From NCBI GenBank assembly GCA_020631735.1, contig CM036159.1, positions 100,141,670 through 100,205,669 on the forward strand: a DNA stretch of 64,000 bases, in the 5' to 3' direction. Both the position numbers and the translations under genes were made by a program. How positions within the stretch are numbered: the stretch's first letter is position 1; each line of letters begins with the position of its first letter. This stretch comes from Saccharum officinarum. Taxonomy: Eukaryota; Streptophyta; Magnoliopsida; Poales; Poaceae. Under the pieces are notes generated by a model, which worked only from the letters and a program-made list of their open reading frames with translations, made no database searches and was not told where the DNA came from. Below are positions 50,925-61,381 of the stretch, piece after piece.

Positions 50925-53009
50925 TCAGCCGGAGCCGGAGGAGACCTGCTGCTCCTCGCCGGTGGAGTGTGAGGAAGACGGCTGCATGGTGACGCTGGTG
51001 ACCTCCGACGTCGCTGGGAACATGGTGGCGAACTCGTCGAAAGACTCGCTGTATCCGTAGAACAACCTGTTGTTGCTGGCTAGATCTTTCGGCGGCGTCT
51101 CCGGCACCGGCGCGGCGCCTTCGAGGATCTGCACGGCTTGCCTCATGCTCGGCCGGCACTGGGGATCAGGGTGAGAGCAGAGCAGGCCGAGCTTGAGCAC
51201 CAGCTCGACGTCGGCCTCGTCGCACTTGCCAATCTTTGGGTCCCTGGCTTCCACGATCCTCCCGGCCTTCCAGCACTCGAGGACGAGGTCGACGAGCCCC
51301 GGCGAGTCGAGGTCGTCGTTGCGCTCCATGGGCCGCCGGCCGCACGCCACCTCGAGCAGGAAGGCGCCGAACGCGAACACGTCGGTGCTCGTGGTGGCCT
51401 TGCCCGTCTTGCTCATCTCCGGCGCTAGGTACCCCAGCGTCCCGATGACGTGCGTCGTCTGCGGGTTACCGCCGTGGTCGTACAGCCGCGCGAGGCCGAA
51501 GTCGCTGAGCTTGCCGTTCATGTCGGCGTCGAGGAGCACGTTGGCGGACTTGATGTCGCGGTGCACCACGACCTGCTCCCACCCCTCATGCAGGTACAGC
51601 AGCCCGGCGGCGACGTCCCGGACGATCTTGCCGCGCTGCTCCCAGCTCAGAACCGGCTTGCCGCCGGCGTCGAACAGGCGCCTGTCGAGGCTGCCGTTGA
51701 CCATATAGTCATAGACGAGTATCAGCTCGCCCCGCCGCCGGCAGTAGCCGAGGAGCTGCACCAGGTTGCGGTGGCGCAGCCGGCTCATGCTCGCGATCTC
51801 GGACACGAACTCGCGCAGGCCCTGCCGGGAGCCGTGGGACACCTTCTTGACGGCGACCTCGGCGACCGCCGGCCGCCGGAGCACGCCGTGGTACACGCGG
51901 CCGAAGCCGCCTTCACCGATGACGTCGCGGAAACCCCCGGTCGCCGCGTGCAGGTCCTTGTAGCTGATCCGGTGAGGCCCGTACTCTATCTCCCAGTCCT
52001 CTTCCTCCTCGGCGAACCGCCAGCGCCTGATGACGAGCGCTGCGACTGCCACCGACGCTAGGAGGAGTACCACGACGACAGTGAGGGACAGCGTGACGAC
52101 CAGTAGCTGCGACGGCGTCTTCTTGGACGACCTTGACGTCGGGACAGACGGGAGCTTCGAGAGGTCGAGGTCCGGCGCGCGACCGCCGCCTAGGCGGAAA
52201 CTCCAGCCAAGAACGTAGTGAGAGCTCGAGGCCGCGCCGTTCGCCGCCGTGAAACCGACGTATGTGTCGTCGGCCACGGCCGACGAGAGGTTGACGACGG
52301 AAGACACGAGCGGGACGCCCGGCCTGGGCTTGCGCGCCGGCGCCACCGTCACATCCAGGCGCATGCTCGCGCCATCGTACTCGACCCAAGCCTGCAGGGG
52401 CTCCCCGCTGACCAGATTGATGCTGACGAGGCTGCCGCCGACGTCGACGTACGCCGCCGGCGCTGAGTTCGCGGACACCAGGCCGTTGACGTCGATGCCG
52501 ACGTGGTTGTCGTTGATGTCGTTAAACTCCTCGTCCTTGGCCGCGTCGAGCTCGACGGCGACGACCCCGCTCCTCATCCTCCCCGTGTCGTCGGATGTGT
52601 TAAACAGGCCGAGGTTCTTCCCGGCCACAGCGCCGGGTAGGGTCGGCGATGGCGCCAGCGCGAAGGCGATCCCGTGGCCGTGCGCGTCGTCGTGCCGCGG
52701 CACCATGGCGAACACGAAGGTGGTGGAGAAGGACCGCGGCCGCGGCGCGCCCGTGGAGGAGGAGGAGGAGGCGTCGTCCCTGAAGCGGAGCGGCACGGGG
52801 TAGAAGCCGTGCCCGAACACCTCGTTGGTCTCGTTGGTGAGCTGCAGGAGGCCGGAGGAGGTGACGACGGCCGCGCCGCTCGTCGTGACGTTGTCGCGCA
52901 CGGCGAAGCCGGTGAGCACGAACTCTACGGCGGCTGCGCCGGCCACCGATCCGCCTCGGGCGACGAGGAGCATGACGGCCACCCGCACGGCAAGAGCGGC
53001 CGCTGGCAT
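50925..53009 (-). CDS. L-type lectin-domain receptor kinase (LecRK), intronless, 694 aa
   Basis: Plasma-membrane receptor-like kinase. An extracellular legume-type lectin domain senses ligand and a cytoplasmic Ser/Thr kinase signals; the family acts in immunity and stress responses. The single exon begins MPAAALAVRV with a signal peptide (~1-26). The lectin domain (~28-272) includes the RSFSTTFVFAM strand, GHGIAFALAP, VAVELDAAKDEEFND with NHVGIDVN, and the AWVEYDG strand. A transmembrane helix spans ~301-327. The kinase (~360-630) has the glycine loop GEGGFGRV (365-372), ATP-anchoring K388, HRD catalytic loop (483-485, RD type), DFG (503-505) and APE (529-531). Key residues are all present, and length and order match the family. 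It is convergent with the BED/hAT gene. No sign of pseudogenisation. Confidence 0.96.
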   Translation of the reverse strand: MPAAALAVRVAVMLLVARGGSVAGAAAVEFVLTGFAVRDNVTTSGAAVVTSSGLLQLTNETNEVFGHGFYPVPLRFRDDASSSSSTGAPRPRSFSTTFVFAMVPRHDDAHGHGIAFALAPSPTLPGAVAGKNLGLFNTSDDTGRMRSGVVAVELDAAKDEEFNDINDNHVGIDVNGLVSANSAPAAYVDVGGSLVSINLVSGEPLQAWVEYDGASMRLDVTVAPARKPRPGVPLVSSVVNLSSAVADDTYVGFTAANGAASSSHYVLGWSFRLGGGRAPDLDLSKLPSVPTSRSSKKTPSQLLVVTLSLTVVVVLLLASVAVAALVIRRWRFAEEEEDWEIEYGPHRISYKDLHAATGGFRDVIGEGGFGRVYHGVLRRPAVAEVAVKKVSHGSRQGLREFVSEIASMSRLRHRNLVQLLGYCRRRGELILVYDYMVNGSLDRRLFDAGGKPVLSWEQRGKIVRDVAAGLLYLHEGWEQVVVHRDIKSANVLLDADMNGKLSDFGLARLYDHGGNPQTTHVIGTLGYLAPEMSKTGKATTSTDVFAFGAFLLEVACGRRPMERNDDLDSPGLVDLVLECWKAGRIVEARDPKIGKCDEADVELVLKLGLLCSHPDPQCRPSMRQAVQILEGAAPVPETPPKDLASNNRLFYGYSESFDEFATMFPATSEVTSVTMQPSSSHSTGEEQQVSSGSG

Positions 53010-53082
53010 CGCGGAACGAGACAGTGACCTGTAGGACTGGGGTGGCTGGCAGCGACGACCAAAGCCGCGGGTGTGCGTCTGC

Positions 53083-53088
53083 TTATAT
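53083..53088 (-). promoter_or_regulatory. TATA-like box of the lectin receptor kinase
   Basis: TATAAG on the minus strand about 75 bp upstream of the ATG at 53009, in a GC-rich context, at a distance that suits a short leader. Predicted from sequence only. Confidence 0.45.
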
Positions 53089-53428
53089 CAGGTCGGGTCC
53101 GGCGCGGTGGAACGGAATCTGGGACTCGCTGAAAGGAATGGAATCAGGCGCTCCATCGGTTACTCGTTGGTAGTTGCCTGCTGCCGGCCGGGTCGTAGGT
53201 GTTGGTCTGCTGGTGGCGTCGTCGCTGCCTCGATCAGCTGGTGGTCCGCGAGAGGGACGTGGAAGTGGACGGCACCGGAGGGGGTCGGGACCGGGAGCCC
53301 GCCAGCCCGGGACCGGGAGGGGACGGGTTGGCTGCTCCTGCTCGCGGCTCGCGGGTGGGCATGACAAGGATGGCATGGCGGGGCTAGAAATTAAACGACA
53401 GGTCTTGACTGGCGACGTTTGCAATTGG
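53089..53428. other. GC-rich upstream region of the lectin receptor kinase
   Basis: Probable proximal promoter. Overlapping short frames on both strands (53071-53440) have no domain and are not annotated. Confidence 0.4.
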
Positions 53429-53673
53429 GGCCTTGTTTAGATCACCTTAAAATGCAAAAAAAAAAAATTTAAGATTCCTCGTCACGTCGCATATATCGGT
53501 ACATGTATGGAGCACTAAATGTAAATAAAAAAATAATTAATTATACAGTTTGTCTGTAAATGTCGAGACGAATCTTTTAAGCCTAGTTAATCCATGATTG
53601 AACAAAGTTTGTCAAATATAAACAAAAAGTGTTAAAGTGTTTTTTTTAAAAAAATTGCAAACTAAACGTGGCC
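53429..53673. mobile_element. Tourist-like MITE in the LecRK 5' flank
   Basis: Starts GGCCTTGTTTAGATCACC and ends GCAAACTAAACGTGGCC. The inside carries 'gtctgtaaatgtcgagacgaatcttttaagcctagtta', the block shared with the copy at 56143-56383. It lies 420-664 bp upstream of the LecRK start codon. Flanking trinucleotides are not a clean TSD. Confidence 0.8.
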
Positions 53674-54005
53674 TGAATTGGAATTTTTGAACTCCAGCTC
53701 CTATGATCCTATCCTACTAGCTGATTAGCAAATGCGTCGCTTGTGTGTGTGTGTCAGTGTGTCGAAGCTGACTGCTGAGTCAGTAGTGTTCAGATGCATG
53801 CCGGGAGTAATTAATTCAGTTCCACGCGGCTGTCTCGTCAAGGCGGCTTCTTGTTAGAGATATCAGGGAGCCAGATTGGGTGACTTTACAGAGCATTGTA
53901 ACTTTCCTGCGATCTCCACCCTCCATTCCCTATCCAACGACTCAGCACGCATTCAAAGCAAAGGCTTGCAACAGTTAGCATTTTTCGTCCACTCCGGCAG
54001 ACGAC
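53674..54005. other. Non-coding stretch
   Basis: No gene recognised. A short GT run occurs at ~53745. The right part may include unrecognisable remains of the GRAS fragment that follows. Confidence 0.35.
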
Positions 54006-54210
54006 AGCAGTCTGCGGCAGATCCATGCCGGTGATCATGACCAGCTCCGGTGGGCTGGGCGAGGACGCGCAGCAGGCCCGACCACTGGAACCCGTAGCCG
54101 AGGCCGTAGTCAACCATATGCAGGTGGCGCCCGCCGCCATCGATGGTGGCGGCGGCGTCGTAGACGGTCCTGTTGGAGAAGACAAGGCCGCGAAGCTCGA
54201 AGAGGGAATC
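54006..54210 (-). pseudogene. GRAS transcription-factor fragment with a frameshift
   Basis: The minus strand encodes the region around the GRAS VHIID motif: LFELRGLVFSNRTVYDAAAT, then HLHMVDYGLGYGFQWSGLLR in one frame, then PPELVMITGMDLPQTA in the next frame. A single frameshift lies near 54040-54050. GRAS proteins are nuclear regulators of about 400-750 aa; only ~65 residues survive here with no start or other GRAS motifs. It is a gene fragment, not a working gene. It lies next to an unrelated EF-hand fragment on the opposite strand. Confidence 0.8.
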
Positions 54211-54602
54211 GACGGTGCGAGACTCTGAGCTCGTTGTGGATCATGGACGGGGGTGAGGTGGTGGCGCTTGGGGGTGCCTGCGGGCTGCTGCCGCCATGGT
54301 CATGGGCGAGCTTCGATGTGCGTGGGCCACTGGGCCTCCGGCCGCGGGGCAAGCGAGCTCTGCAGTGCGCACGGGCTTTTCTAGGAGCGAGCAGCGGTCA
54401 TATGAACGTGGCATCGGACGTGACTTTCTCGCGGGTGAGGCGGCAGCCGATAGCTGGAGTTGCTGAATGTGGACAGCATGCTGCTGCGGCTCTCCGTGGA
54501 TCCCCGTGTAGTAGGCGTGGCATGGAGGAGGCAAGGAGCACGGCGAGGCCGACACGGCGGTGGTACAGCACGGCGACCTGTTACTGTTAGACGCGTGCGC
54601 GC

Positions 54603-54770
54603 TTGTGCAACACGTGGCGCCAGCGCCGGCTCATCAGCTTCGACGAGTTCGCTGCGCTCAATGCCACCATCGCGGGTGACGCGGCCGCCATCGAGGACCT
54701 GCGCCACGCCTTCTGCTTCTTCGACGCCGACGGCAATGGCACCATGTTCACCACCAAGCTTGCCATCCAC
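54603..54770 (+). pseudogene. EF-hand (calmodulin-like) gene fragment
   Basis: Plus-strand translation gives LISFDEFAALNATI, the exit of one EF-hand, followed by DLRHAFCFFDADGNGTM, a nearly complete calcium loop (D-x-D-x-N-G-T). Homology to calmodulin-like proteins stops within about 55 residues and the frame continues into low-complexity GC-rich sequence. No start codon or further EF-hands are seen. It is most likely a captured or degenerate piece of a CML gene. Confidence 0.65.
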
Positions 54771-55230
54771 GGCGGCGTGGACCCGAACTTGCCGGAGCAC
54801 CGCCAGGCGGAGGCGAAGCGCGTGCTGGCGGCCTGGCGCAGTGCCTCGCGGCCAACGTTGTGTGCGTGCACGCCAGCGAGTGGGGCAGCGTGGCGAGCGG
54901 CCGGCCGGCGGGGCAACAGGCCACGGCGAGCGGGCGGCCATCGCAGCCTCGTGGGCACGGCATGCGGCGAGCGCGCGAGGATGTCGCGGAGGGCTGCACG
55001 GCGAGCAGGCCGTCGTGGACATGGGATGCAGCGAGCGCGCGCCGCCATCGCGGAGGGCGGCGCAGCGAACGTGCGCGGCCGTCGTGGCTAGCTTGCGGCC
55101 GGCGCTGTGCGCGTGCATGGCCAGCTCGGAGGGAGGCGTGTCGAGCGGCCGACCGGCGTGGGCACACAATGCGGCAAGCGTGCGCGGTTGGTGCGAGCTG
55201 GTGGCCGTGCGGGGGACGTTCTAGTGAAAG
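54771..55230. repeat. GC-rich block with loosely repeated GAGCGGCCG units
   Basis: Repeated phrases such as GCGAGCGGCCGGCCGGCG and CGAGCGGCCGACCGGCG, GCAGCGAGCGCGCG and GCGGCGAGCGCGCG, and two TGTGCGYGTGCA starts (~54858 and ~55107) show internal duplication. Long frames on both strands here are products of the GC bias. Function unknown. Confidence 0.5.
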
Positions 55231-56142
55231 AAGAAACAAGACACAGGCCTTGAATCGATCTCCCTCGTTGCATCTTGATTGGACGATGGTTAGCATAGTG
55301 AAAGTTACAACGTGACTTTGCGAAGGAAAGTCACTGAATCTGCCTCCAGATATCAGCATCACAGGAAAATTAAGTACTATTTACTTAATTGCTTTTGGAA
55401 CACAGGCAAGAGTGGAAAATTAAGTTATTACTAGATGACTATGAACTTCTAGATTAAGTTATTTACTTAGTTTGTGATGTGGATGGCGGTGAGCTTATCA
55501 AGTTATTTCGTTGTGATAAACAACTATGTGATGATGAGTTGCTATGGATGATGAAATAGTTAGGTTAGATTCAAGTTGCTATGTGATTGGTAGATAACTA
55601 TGAAATAGTTAGGTTAGATTCAGTTTGTGTCAATAATGAACTAGTTTGATTCGAGTTAAGTATCTATATGATTGATGTTGAGTTGTATGTGATTGGTAGA
55701 TTAATTGGTTACAAAATTGCAAGTTAATTGAGACTCTATTAACTGCATAGTTACATACTTGAGATTAACTTAGACTCGTATGATCAAAATTTGAGACTCT
55801 TGTTGCTGCACAGTTATATATACGAGATGAATTGGGACTGTTATGATGGATTTGAGACCAAATGAATAGATATATGTAGTTATAGTGAAGGGCTTAGCTG
55901 TACATGGTTTCATATTCAAACTAGGTGAACATGTCTTTTGTGCAATTCATTCATAACAATGATAAATTATTATGAACTTGGCATATGAGTTGGTTGTAAA
56001 ATTCTAGAGATGGACTGTGATTTCCCCCCCCCCCAATGATTGTGAGTACCAATAATGATTGCCAACCAATCATATATGCCAACATACTTGGTTCATGCTA
56101 AGTTACTTTTGATCACCTTCTGGACATGACAACCATCTATAG
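55231..56142. other. Non-coding AT-rich stretch
   Basis: Contains a repeated 'gatgaaatagttaggttagattca' phrase (~55548 and ~55588) and GAGACTCT/TGAGATTAACTTAGACTC phrases. No gene recognised. A C run lies at ~56025-56034. Confidence 0.35.
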
Positions 56143-56383
56143 GGCCTTGTTTAGATGCACCCAAAAGTTAGAATTTTTTCACTCTCTCTCCATCACATCA
56201 ATTTTTAGCCGCTTGCATGGAATATTAAATGTAGGTAAAAAAATAACTAATTACACAGTTTAGTTGGAAATCATGAGATGAATCTTTTGAGCCTAGTTGG
56301 TCCACGATTGGACAATATTTACCAAATAAGACGAAAATGGTACTATTCATCGGGTTGAAAAAATTTGCAAACTAAACGTGGCC
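56143..56383. mobile_element. Tourist-like MITE
   Basis: Starts GGCCTTGTTTAGATGCACCC and ends GCAAACTAAACGTGGCC, closely related to the copy at 53429-53673, 2.5 kb away. TAG flanks both sides, consistent with a 3-bp TSD. Confidence 0.82.
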
Positions 56384-56394
56384 TAGGTAACAAA

Positions 56395-56553
56395 GAGCAC
56401 AAGGACCGAGAAAAAGTTCACTTTGGTAAACCCGAGGCAGCTGTAAATTATCAGCACGACAGCTATTATACAGTGTTTTTCCTCTCACAACAAACGGTAT
56501 TTTTCAGTATCAGCATAAGCCAAATTTCAGCGAAACGAATAGGACCAGTGTGA
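56395..56553. mobile_element. MITE of the AAGCGAACA family, inverted, degraded
   Basis: Carries 'cagtgtttttcctctcacaacaaa' and 'cataagccaaatttcagcgaaacgaatagg', the reverse of the element at 7876-8005. The left end is unclear. Confidence 0.5.
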
Positions 56554-56999
56554 ATTTGTGATTTTTGTTTGGCTATAGTAAATCGGTAGAGATGCTATCA
56601 TCCCCACAAATACATTAGTAATTAGTATTTGTGTGATACTCTATTATTTATGTCGGCACATGATTAGAGCCGACATGATTGCACTATTATCCTTGTTGCC
56701 ATTGATGTTGATCAGGTCGTCGTCTCTATAGTTCTTGTCAGATAGTAACTAGTAACACGGACGAAAGCTAGCATATTGATGAGGAAGTGTTCTACAGTAG
56801 TGGTAGCATGAAAGTCTTACGGATTACTTGTATGTATATATAAATGTCATCGCCCATCATTTAACATGTGGCGAAGACTCGTAATAACAGGATCAGTAGA
56901 CCACCGAGTACAAAAGCTATTGACAAAGCATGCATTCAAGCAGTGGACAATGGGTTCATTGACTCCAAGAATTTTTAACGGTGGAGAACTCTCTAAGGA

Positions 57000-57330
<331 letters not shown>

Positions 57331-57410
<80 letters not shown>
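57331..57410. repeat. TA microsatellite right of the MITE
   Basis: About 40 TA units, the probable continuation of the array at 57002-57088, split by the MITE. Confidence 0.95.
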
Positions 57411-57414
<4 letters not shown>

Positions 57415-57814
57415 GAAGGTTTTTCTCTGTTTATTTCTTTGGAGAGTACTGTGTAGAGTGTAGTTCTAGCCAGAGTCACACATCGTGCTGGCTGCTGGGC
57501 AACTAAACTGACAGGGCCGGGGTTAGCTCTAAGTTGTAGCCTTTGCCTAACTTACGGGGCAGCTGATACTGAACGAAAGTCAACTAAGGACGAACGGCCC
57601 AGCAAGCCGAGGGTACTGCGTGCATGTGCATATCACAATCTCAGGGAGTACTTGACCACCGTGTCTATCGTCCATTGCACCACACACCTACTACACTACA
57701 CCAAACCAAAGAACCACCCTTATCATTTGTATGCAAGCCAAACAGGTAGTACTTTTTTTTTTTCATGAACGTGCCTAGCACGTGTCAAACAGGTAGTACT
57801 GCTTCCTGCATTCC
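57411..57814. other. Non-coding stretch
   Basis: No gene recognised. A repeated 'caaacaggtagtact' occurs at ~57740 and ~57788. Confidence 0.35.
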
Positions 57815-58680
57815 CAGCGACGGATCTAGAATTTTAACTTAGGGTACAACAACATAGTCTTTTGTCCTAAGCAAGTTAGGGTAGGCTAGAGATGAAACCC
57901 AAAAGAGACGAGAAACATGGAGACACATAAAGGGACATAAATTTAACTTAGGGTATGCAATTCAAATTTTTTTCTATACATTTCGGCGAATCATTTAGCA
58001 ATTCGGTAGCGGTAGTAAAATTTGCAACATAATTCGGTAACAGTAGTAAAATTTACAACGTAATTTGGTAATAATAATTCAGTAGTAGTAGTAAAATTTG
58101 CAACGTAATTTAGTAACCGTTGTAAAAGATTTGCACTAAATAACTCAATTATATCATTTTAGTCGATGCTTTCTAACAGGCCATGAATATCTCAATTATA
58201 ACAAAGATACAATCTCATCTTGGTGGCTCAGACAGTAGGCTTTGCGTGTTAGCCATGCACGCGCAGCTAGCAGGCAGCAGCCGAGCTGCCTAGGCGGATC
58301 CTCGATCTCTCGATCACAATTGGTCGCGTATTCGTAGCCTGGGCGCCTGGAGGATCGAAGAATCGAGATGGCGGACTAGCGAGACTCTGTCAGTCCATAG
58401 CTCCGAACTTTGCGGTAGATGAATGGATGAGGGAAGAGCGGTGCGTTGGATCCTAAAAGCTAAGGCATCACGACGACACGACCTGGAGTTCTGGATCTCA
58501 TCTTGGCAAAGCTAGCCTGCTAGTTTGTTGCGTCCGTTTTCACTTTTCAGTTCTTCAGCCTACAGGTAAGTGTTCTTTTGTTTTTGTTTTTTTTTCAAAT
58601 ACAGTATATATACTCTAATACATGCTGGATCTGCAGGGTATGCCGGTGCATACCTGGCATACCCTGTAGCTCCGCCCCTG
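57815..58680. mobile_element. Non-autonomous hAT element, 866 bp
   Basis: Starts CAGCGACGGATCTAGAA and ends TGTAGCTCCGCCCCTG, imperfect inverted repeats of the CAGNGGCGGA hAT type. A perfect 8-bp TSD, TGCATTCC, flanks it (57807-57814 and 58681-58688). The interior has tandem 'ggtagcggtagtaaaatttgcaac' units (~58005-58130). No transposase. Confidence 0.88.
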
Positions 58681-58688
58681 TGCATTCC

Positions 58689-59030
58689 AGAAAGGGGCCC
58701 AAGAATAGACAACAATATATACGAGTGGAATTTGTCACTGTATTTCGAAATCACTGTGTGCCGTGCCGTTCACTACTATACTTGCTCTCATGATCTCATC
58801 AACATCAACAAGCACCTCGGCGCGCGGCGGCTTGCAGTTTACTCTCCCATCACAGAAGGAAAGTCGTTATGTCAAATTTTCTCAACTTTGATTAAGTTTA
58901 TAGAAAATACGTGCAACATTTATATCTCAAAGCAAATCTATTCTGAAAGCATATTCAACGATCTATCTAATGATATTGATTATGTATTATAAATATTAAT
59001 ATTCTTTTATATATAATTGGTCAAAGCTAA
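58689..59030. other. Non-coding stretch
   Basis: No gene recognised. Confidence 0.3.
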
Positions 59031-59251
59031 GGGCCTCTTTGCGAGGGCTCTTGCAGGCTTCGGCTCTCCCACTGTAGCACACTGTAGCACACAGGAGCCG
59101 GAGCCGGGGGAGCCCAAAAATGAGCTTCTCCAGCTCCGGTGGTGTCAGTGAGAGGAGAAAGGAGGAGAGGGAAAACCGGCTTCGCGCTACAGTGCTGCTA
59201 CAGTACCAAACGAGAGGAGCCGGAGCCGGTCGAAGTCATGCTAAAGAGGTT
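59031..59251. mobile_element. Tourist-like MITE with GAGCCGGAGCCGG motifs
   Basis: Starts GGGCCTCTTTGCGAGG and ends GTCATGCTAAAGAGGTT, inverted to each other, with TAA on both sides (59028-59030 and 59252-59254). Internal GGAGCCGGAGCCGG occurs twice. Confidence 0.75.
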
Positions 59252-59801
59252 TAAAAAAGATTGACTTCTCGAAAAGCGAGAATGACTTCTATTTTAGATA
59301 TAGGAAGTACATTGCCTGCAGGCTCAATGTGGCCCCCCAACATCACCATAGTCTCCCCCATTCAATTTGATTTCTTTCAATATTCTTGTCGCTCTCTCGT
59401 GTCTTGTCACTTTTTTCAATTTCATCATTACGTTTCATCGCGACAAAGTCCAACAAAATGACATCTTTTAATATGTTGCATACACATAAAACTTTTTTTT
59501 AGCTAACCAACGACCACACAATGCAACTAAGTACAAATGAACGCTTACGGCTTACCTCTAAGTACACTCGTACGCACACTCTATTCCTTTAAGCACATCC
59601 GATCAAACGAGAGAATGAGACAACAAATCTTGAAACTGACAACATCTCATGTGGAAATATACAATCTTACGAATTTAAAGCTGCTAAAACGCATCAACAG
59701 CCTTACTACAGCCATTCATTGGCCAATATTTGTTCCGTACCATGAAGGCTCTCGTCGATCCAGGTCAGCACCATCCACCGCCCCATCTAGGTTCTTGTCA
59801 A
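59252..59801. other. Non-coding stretch
   Basis: No gene recognised. The frame at 59537-59812 has no known features. Confidence 0.3.
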
Positions 59802-60785
59802 TGTTAGGTTGATCTCTCCTCTAATGAGCCCAACGGCTCATTAGGCCTTTGATCCGCGCCCTGATCGAGGGCGCCCAGCCCAAACTGGCTGGTGGCCCCC
59901 CGTCGCGCAGCGCTACATAAAGAAGGTGGGGGAGCCGGGGCTCGAGTCACGAGGTTCACTTGAGCCGCCATTCCCCACCTACAACCCTAACCGATCTTGA
60001 GGGTCGCGCTGTGAGCGACGGGAAGCACCATTAGACCTCGCTGCCACCCCTTCACCGTCTCCTCGCCACCACCGGGCTACACTGCACTGGTCTTCTCTTC
60101 CCCGACCGTTGCTGCCCTAGCGCAGATCATCTCCTGGACGAACGGGATGGCGACCGGCTCCAGCTCCAGCGTCCCAGCTGCCCCTCCCACGGATGGTCTG
60201 CATCACATCACCTCACCTCACCCATCCTCCTCACTGCTCTCTCGCTCGCTCACTCCTAGATCCCGTAGTTCATGTACTAGCAGTGGCGGATCCAGAAACG
60301 GGGTAAGGGGGGGCTAAATAACAGAGGGCAAAAAAATTTTTTGCTCGCTGTATACAGTACACTAATAGATATAGCAAAGATTGATATCAATTCATATCAA
60401 GCTCAATGCGGGGTCTTTTTTTCTCAACCCGACTCTCATTAGTTGCAATCTTCGAAGTTGAAGCATCATTCTTAGCACAATATCTCTCCATTCTAGTCTA
60501 CTACAGTACTACTGATTATACCCTACAAGGTATGAAAGTAAAACTATCATAATCGGATCACTGAATATTCAAAGAAAATATTAGAATAGGGTTCAGTGAG
60601 GAATTTTGGACTGGGCTGCACTGGGCTCTGAAGAGCTGCTCTCTGCTATTTTGGCCCACGGGGGGGGGGTGGGCTGCAGCCCCCAGCCCCCTGGATCCGC
60701 CAATGCGTACTAGGTCCCATGTTTTATACTGAAATGCAAATGTTTACCCCACTGATCTACTCGATTAGATCCTAAACATCTAACA
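59802..60785. mobile_element. Copia-like solo LTR with a nested hAT MITE
   Basis: Starts TGTTAGGTTGATCTC and ends CTAAACATCTAACA (TGTTAG/CTAACA termini). A perfect 5-bp TSD, GTCAA, flanks it (59797-59801 and 60786-60790). Removing the nested hAT insert leaves an LTR of about 550 bp. A near-perfect inverted repeat TAATGAGCC/GGCTCATTA occurs near 59822 and a TATA-like TACATAAAG near 59924. The copia assignment is by sequence style. No internal region or second LTR is present. Confidence 0.85.
60281..60705. mobile_element. hAT MITE nested in the copia-like LTR
   Basis: Ends CAGTGGCGGATCCAG and CTGGATCCGCCAATG are inverted repeats. The flanks TGTACTAG (60273-60280) and CGTACTAG (60706-60713) are an 8-bp TSD with one mismatch. 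It is 425 bp and non-coding. It inserted after the LTR. Confidence 0.82.
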
Positions 60786-60790
60786 GTCAA

Positions 60791-61381
60791 CACTATCTTT
60801 TGTGTTTGTGTTTACTTGTGCTTGTGTGTTGGTAATTTGTTCTTGTAACAGCCTCTTTAATTTCATGGTGACGACATTCGTAGTGCCAGCTCTCAACTAG
60901 TACCTCAGCAACAAAAACGGTTACCATCTACTTGAGCTAGTAATAAACTCATCGGTTTTAATTTGGTTCCCGTTTTACTACGAGCGCCCGTGTTGCTCAT
61001 GTTATGAGTTATGACTACGTGAGTCTAGAGAATATGACAAGGATCCAGAAGTATTCGTGTTTTTATGTTAGGGTAGTAGCCTCTAGGATTGTTTGTCACC
61101 CAAGTCATCATCATGTAATATATATGTATTATAAACAACACTCAACACATGAGGTTTAGTACAGATAATCTACAATTCGTAGTGTATTCATATTTTTCAC
61201 ATTGGCACTATGATCAGGGGGTAAATCTTCCATGGTCATCTTACCATGATTCATGATCCCACAAACTCTTTTAGATCTCATTTTTTTAGTTTGCCATCTA
61301 GGAAACAATAGTTTTCCAAAAACTCTCAACTAATTTACTGGTATTTTCACGTGCTTCATTTACATTATGTTATCTATATAT
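60791..61381. other. Non-coding AT-rich stretch
   Basis: No gene or bounded element recognised. Confidence 0.35.

Noticed and set aside
51138..53034. Several long plus-strand frames opposite the lectin receptor kinase
   Set aside because: Shadow frames of a GC-rich coding sequence on the other strand. Low-complexity translations.
54381..55230. Long frames on both strands (up to 262 aa)
   Set aside because: Arg/Ala/Cys-rich products of GC-rich repeated DNA. Only the short EF-hand portion has recognisable homology.
60147..60200. gag-like start MATGSSSSVPAAPP
   Set aside because: It lies within an LTR bounded by TGTTAG/CTAACA and GTCAA TSDs, with no primer-binding site upstream.
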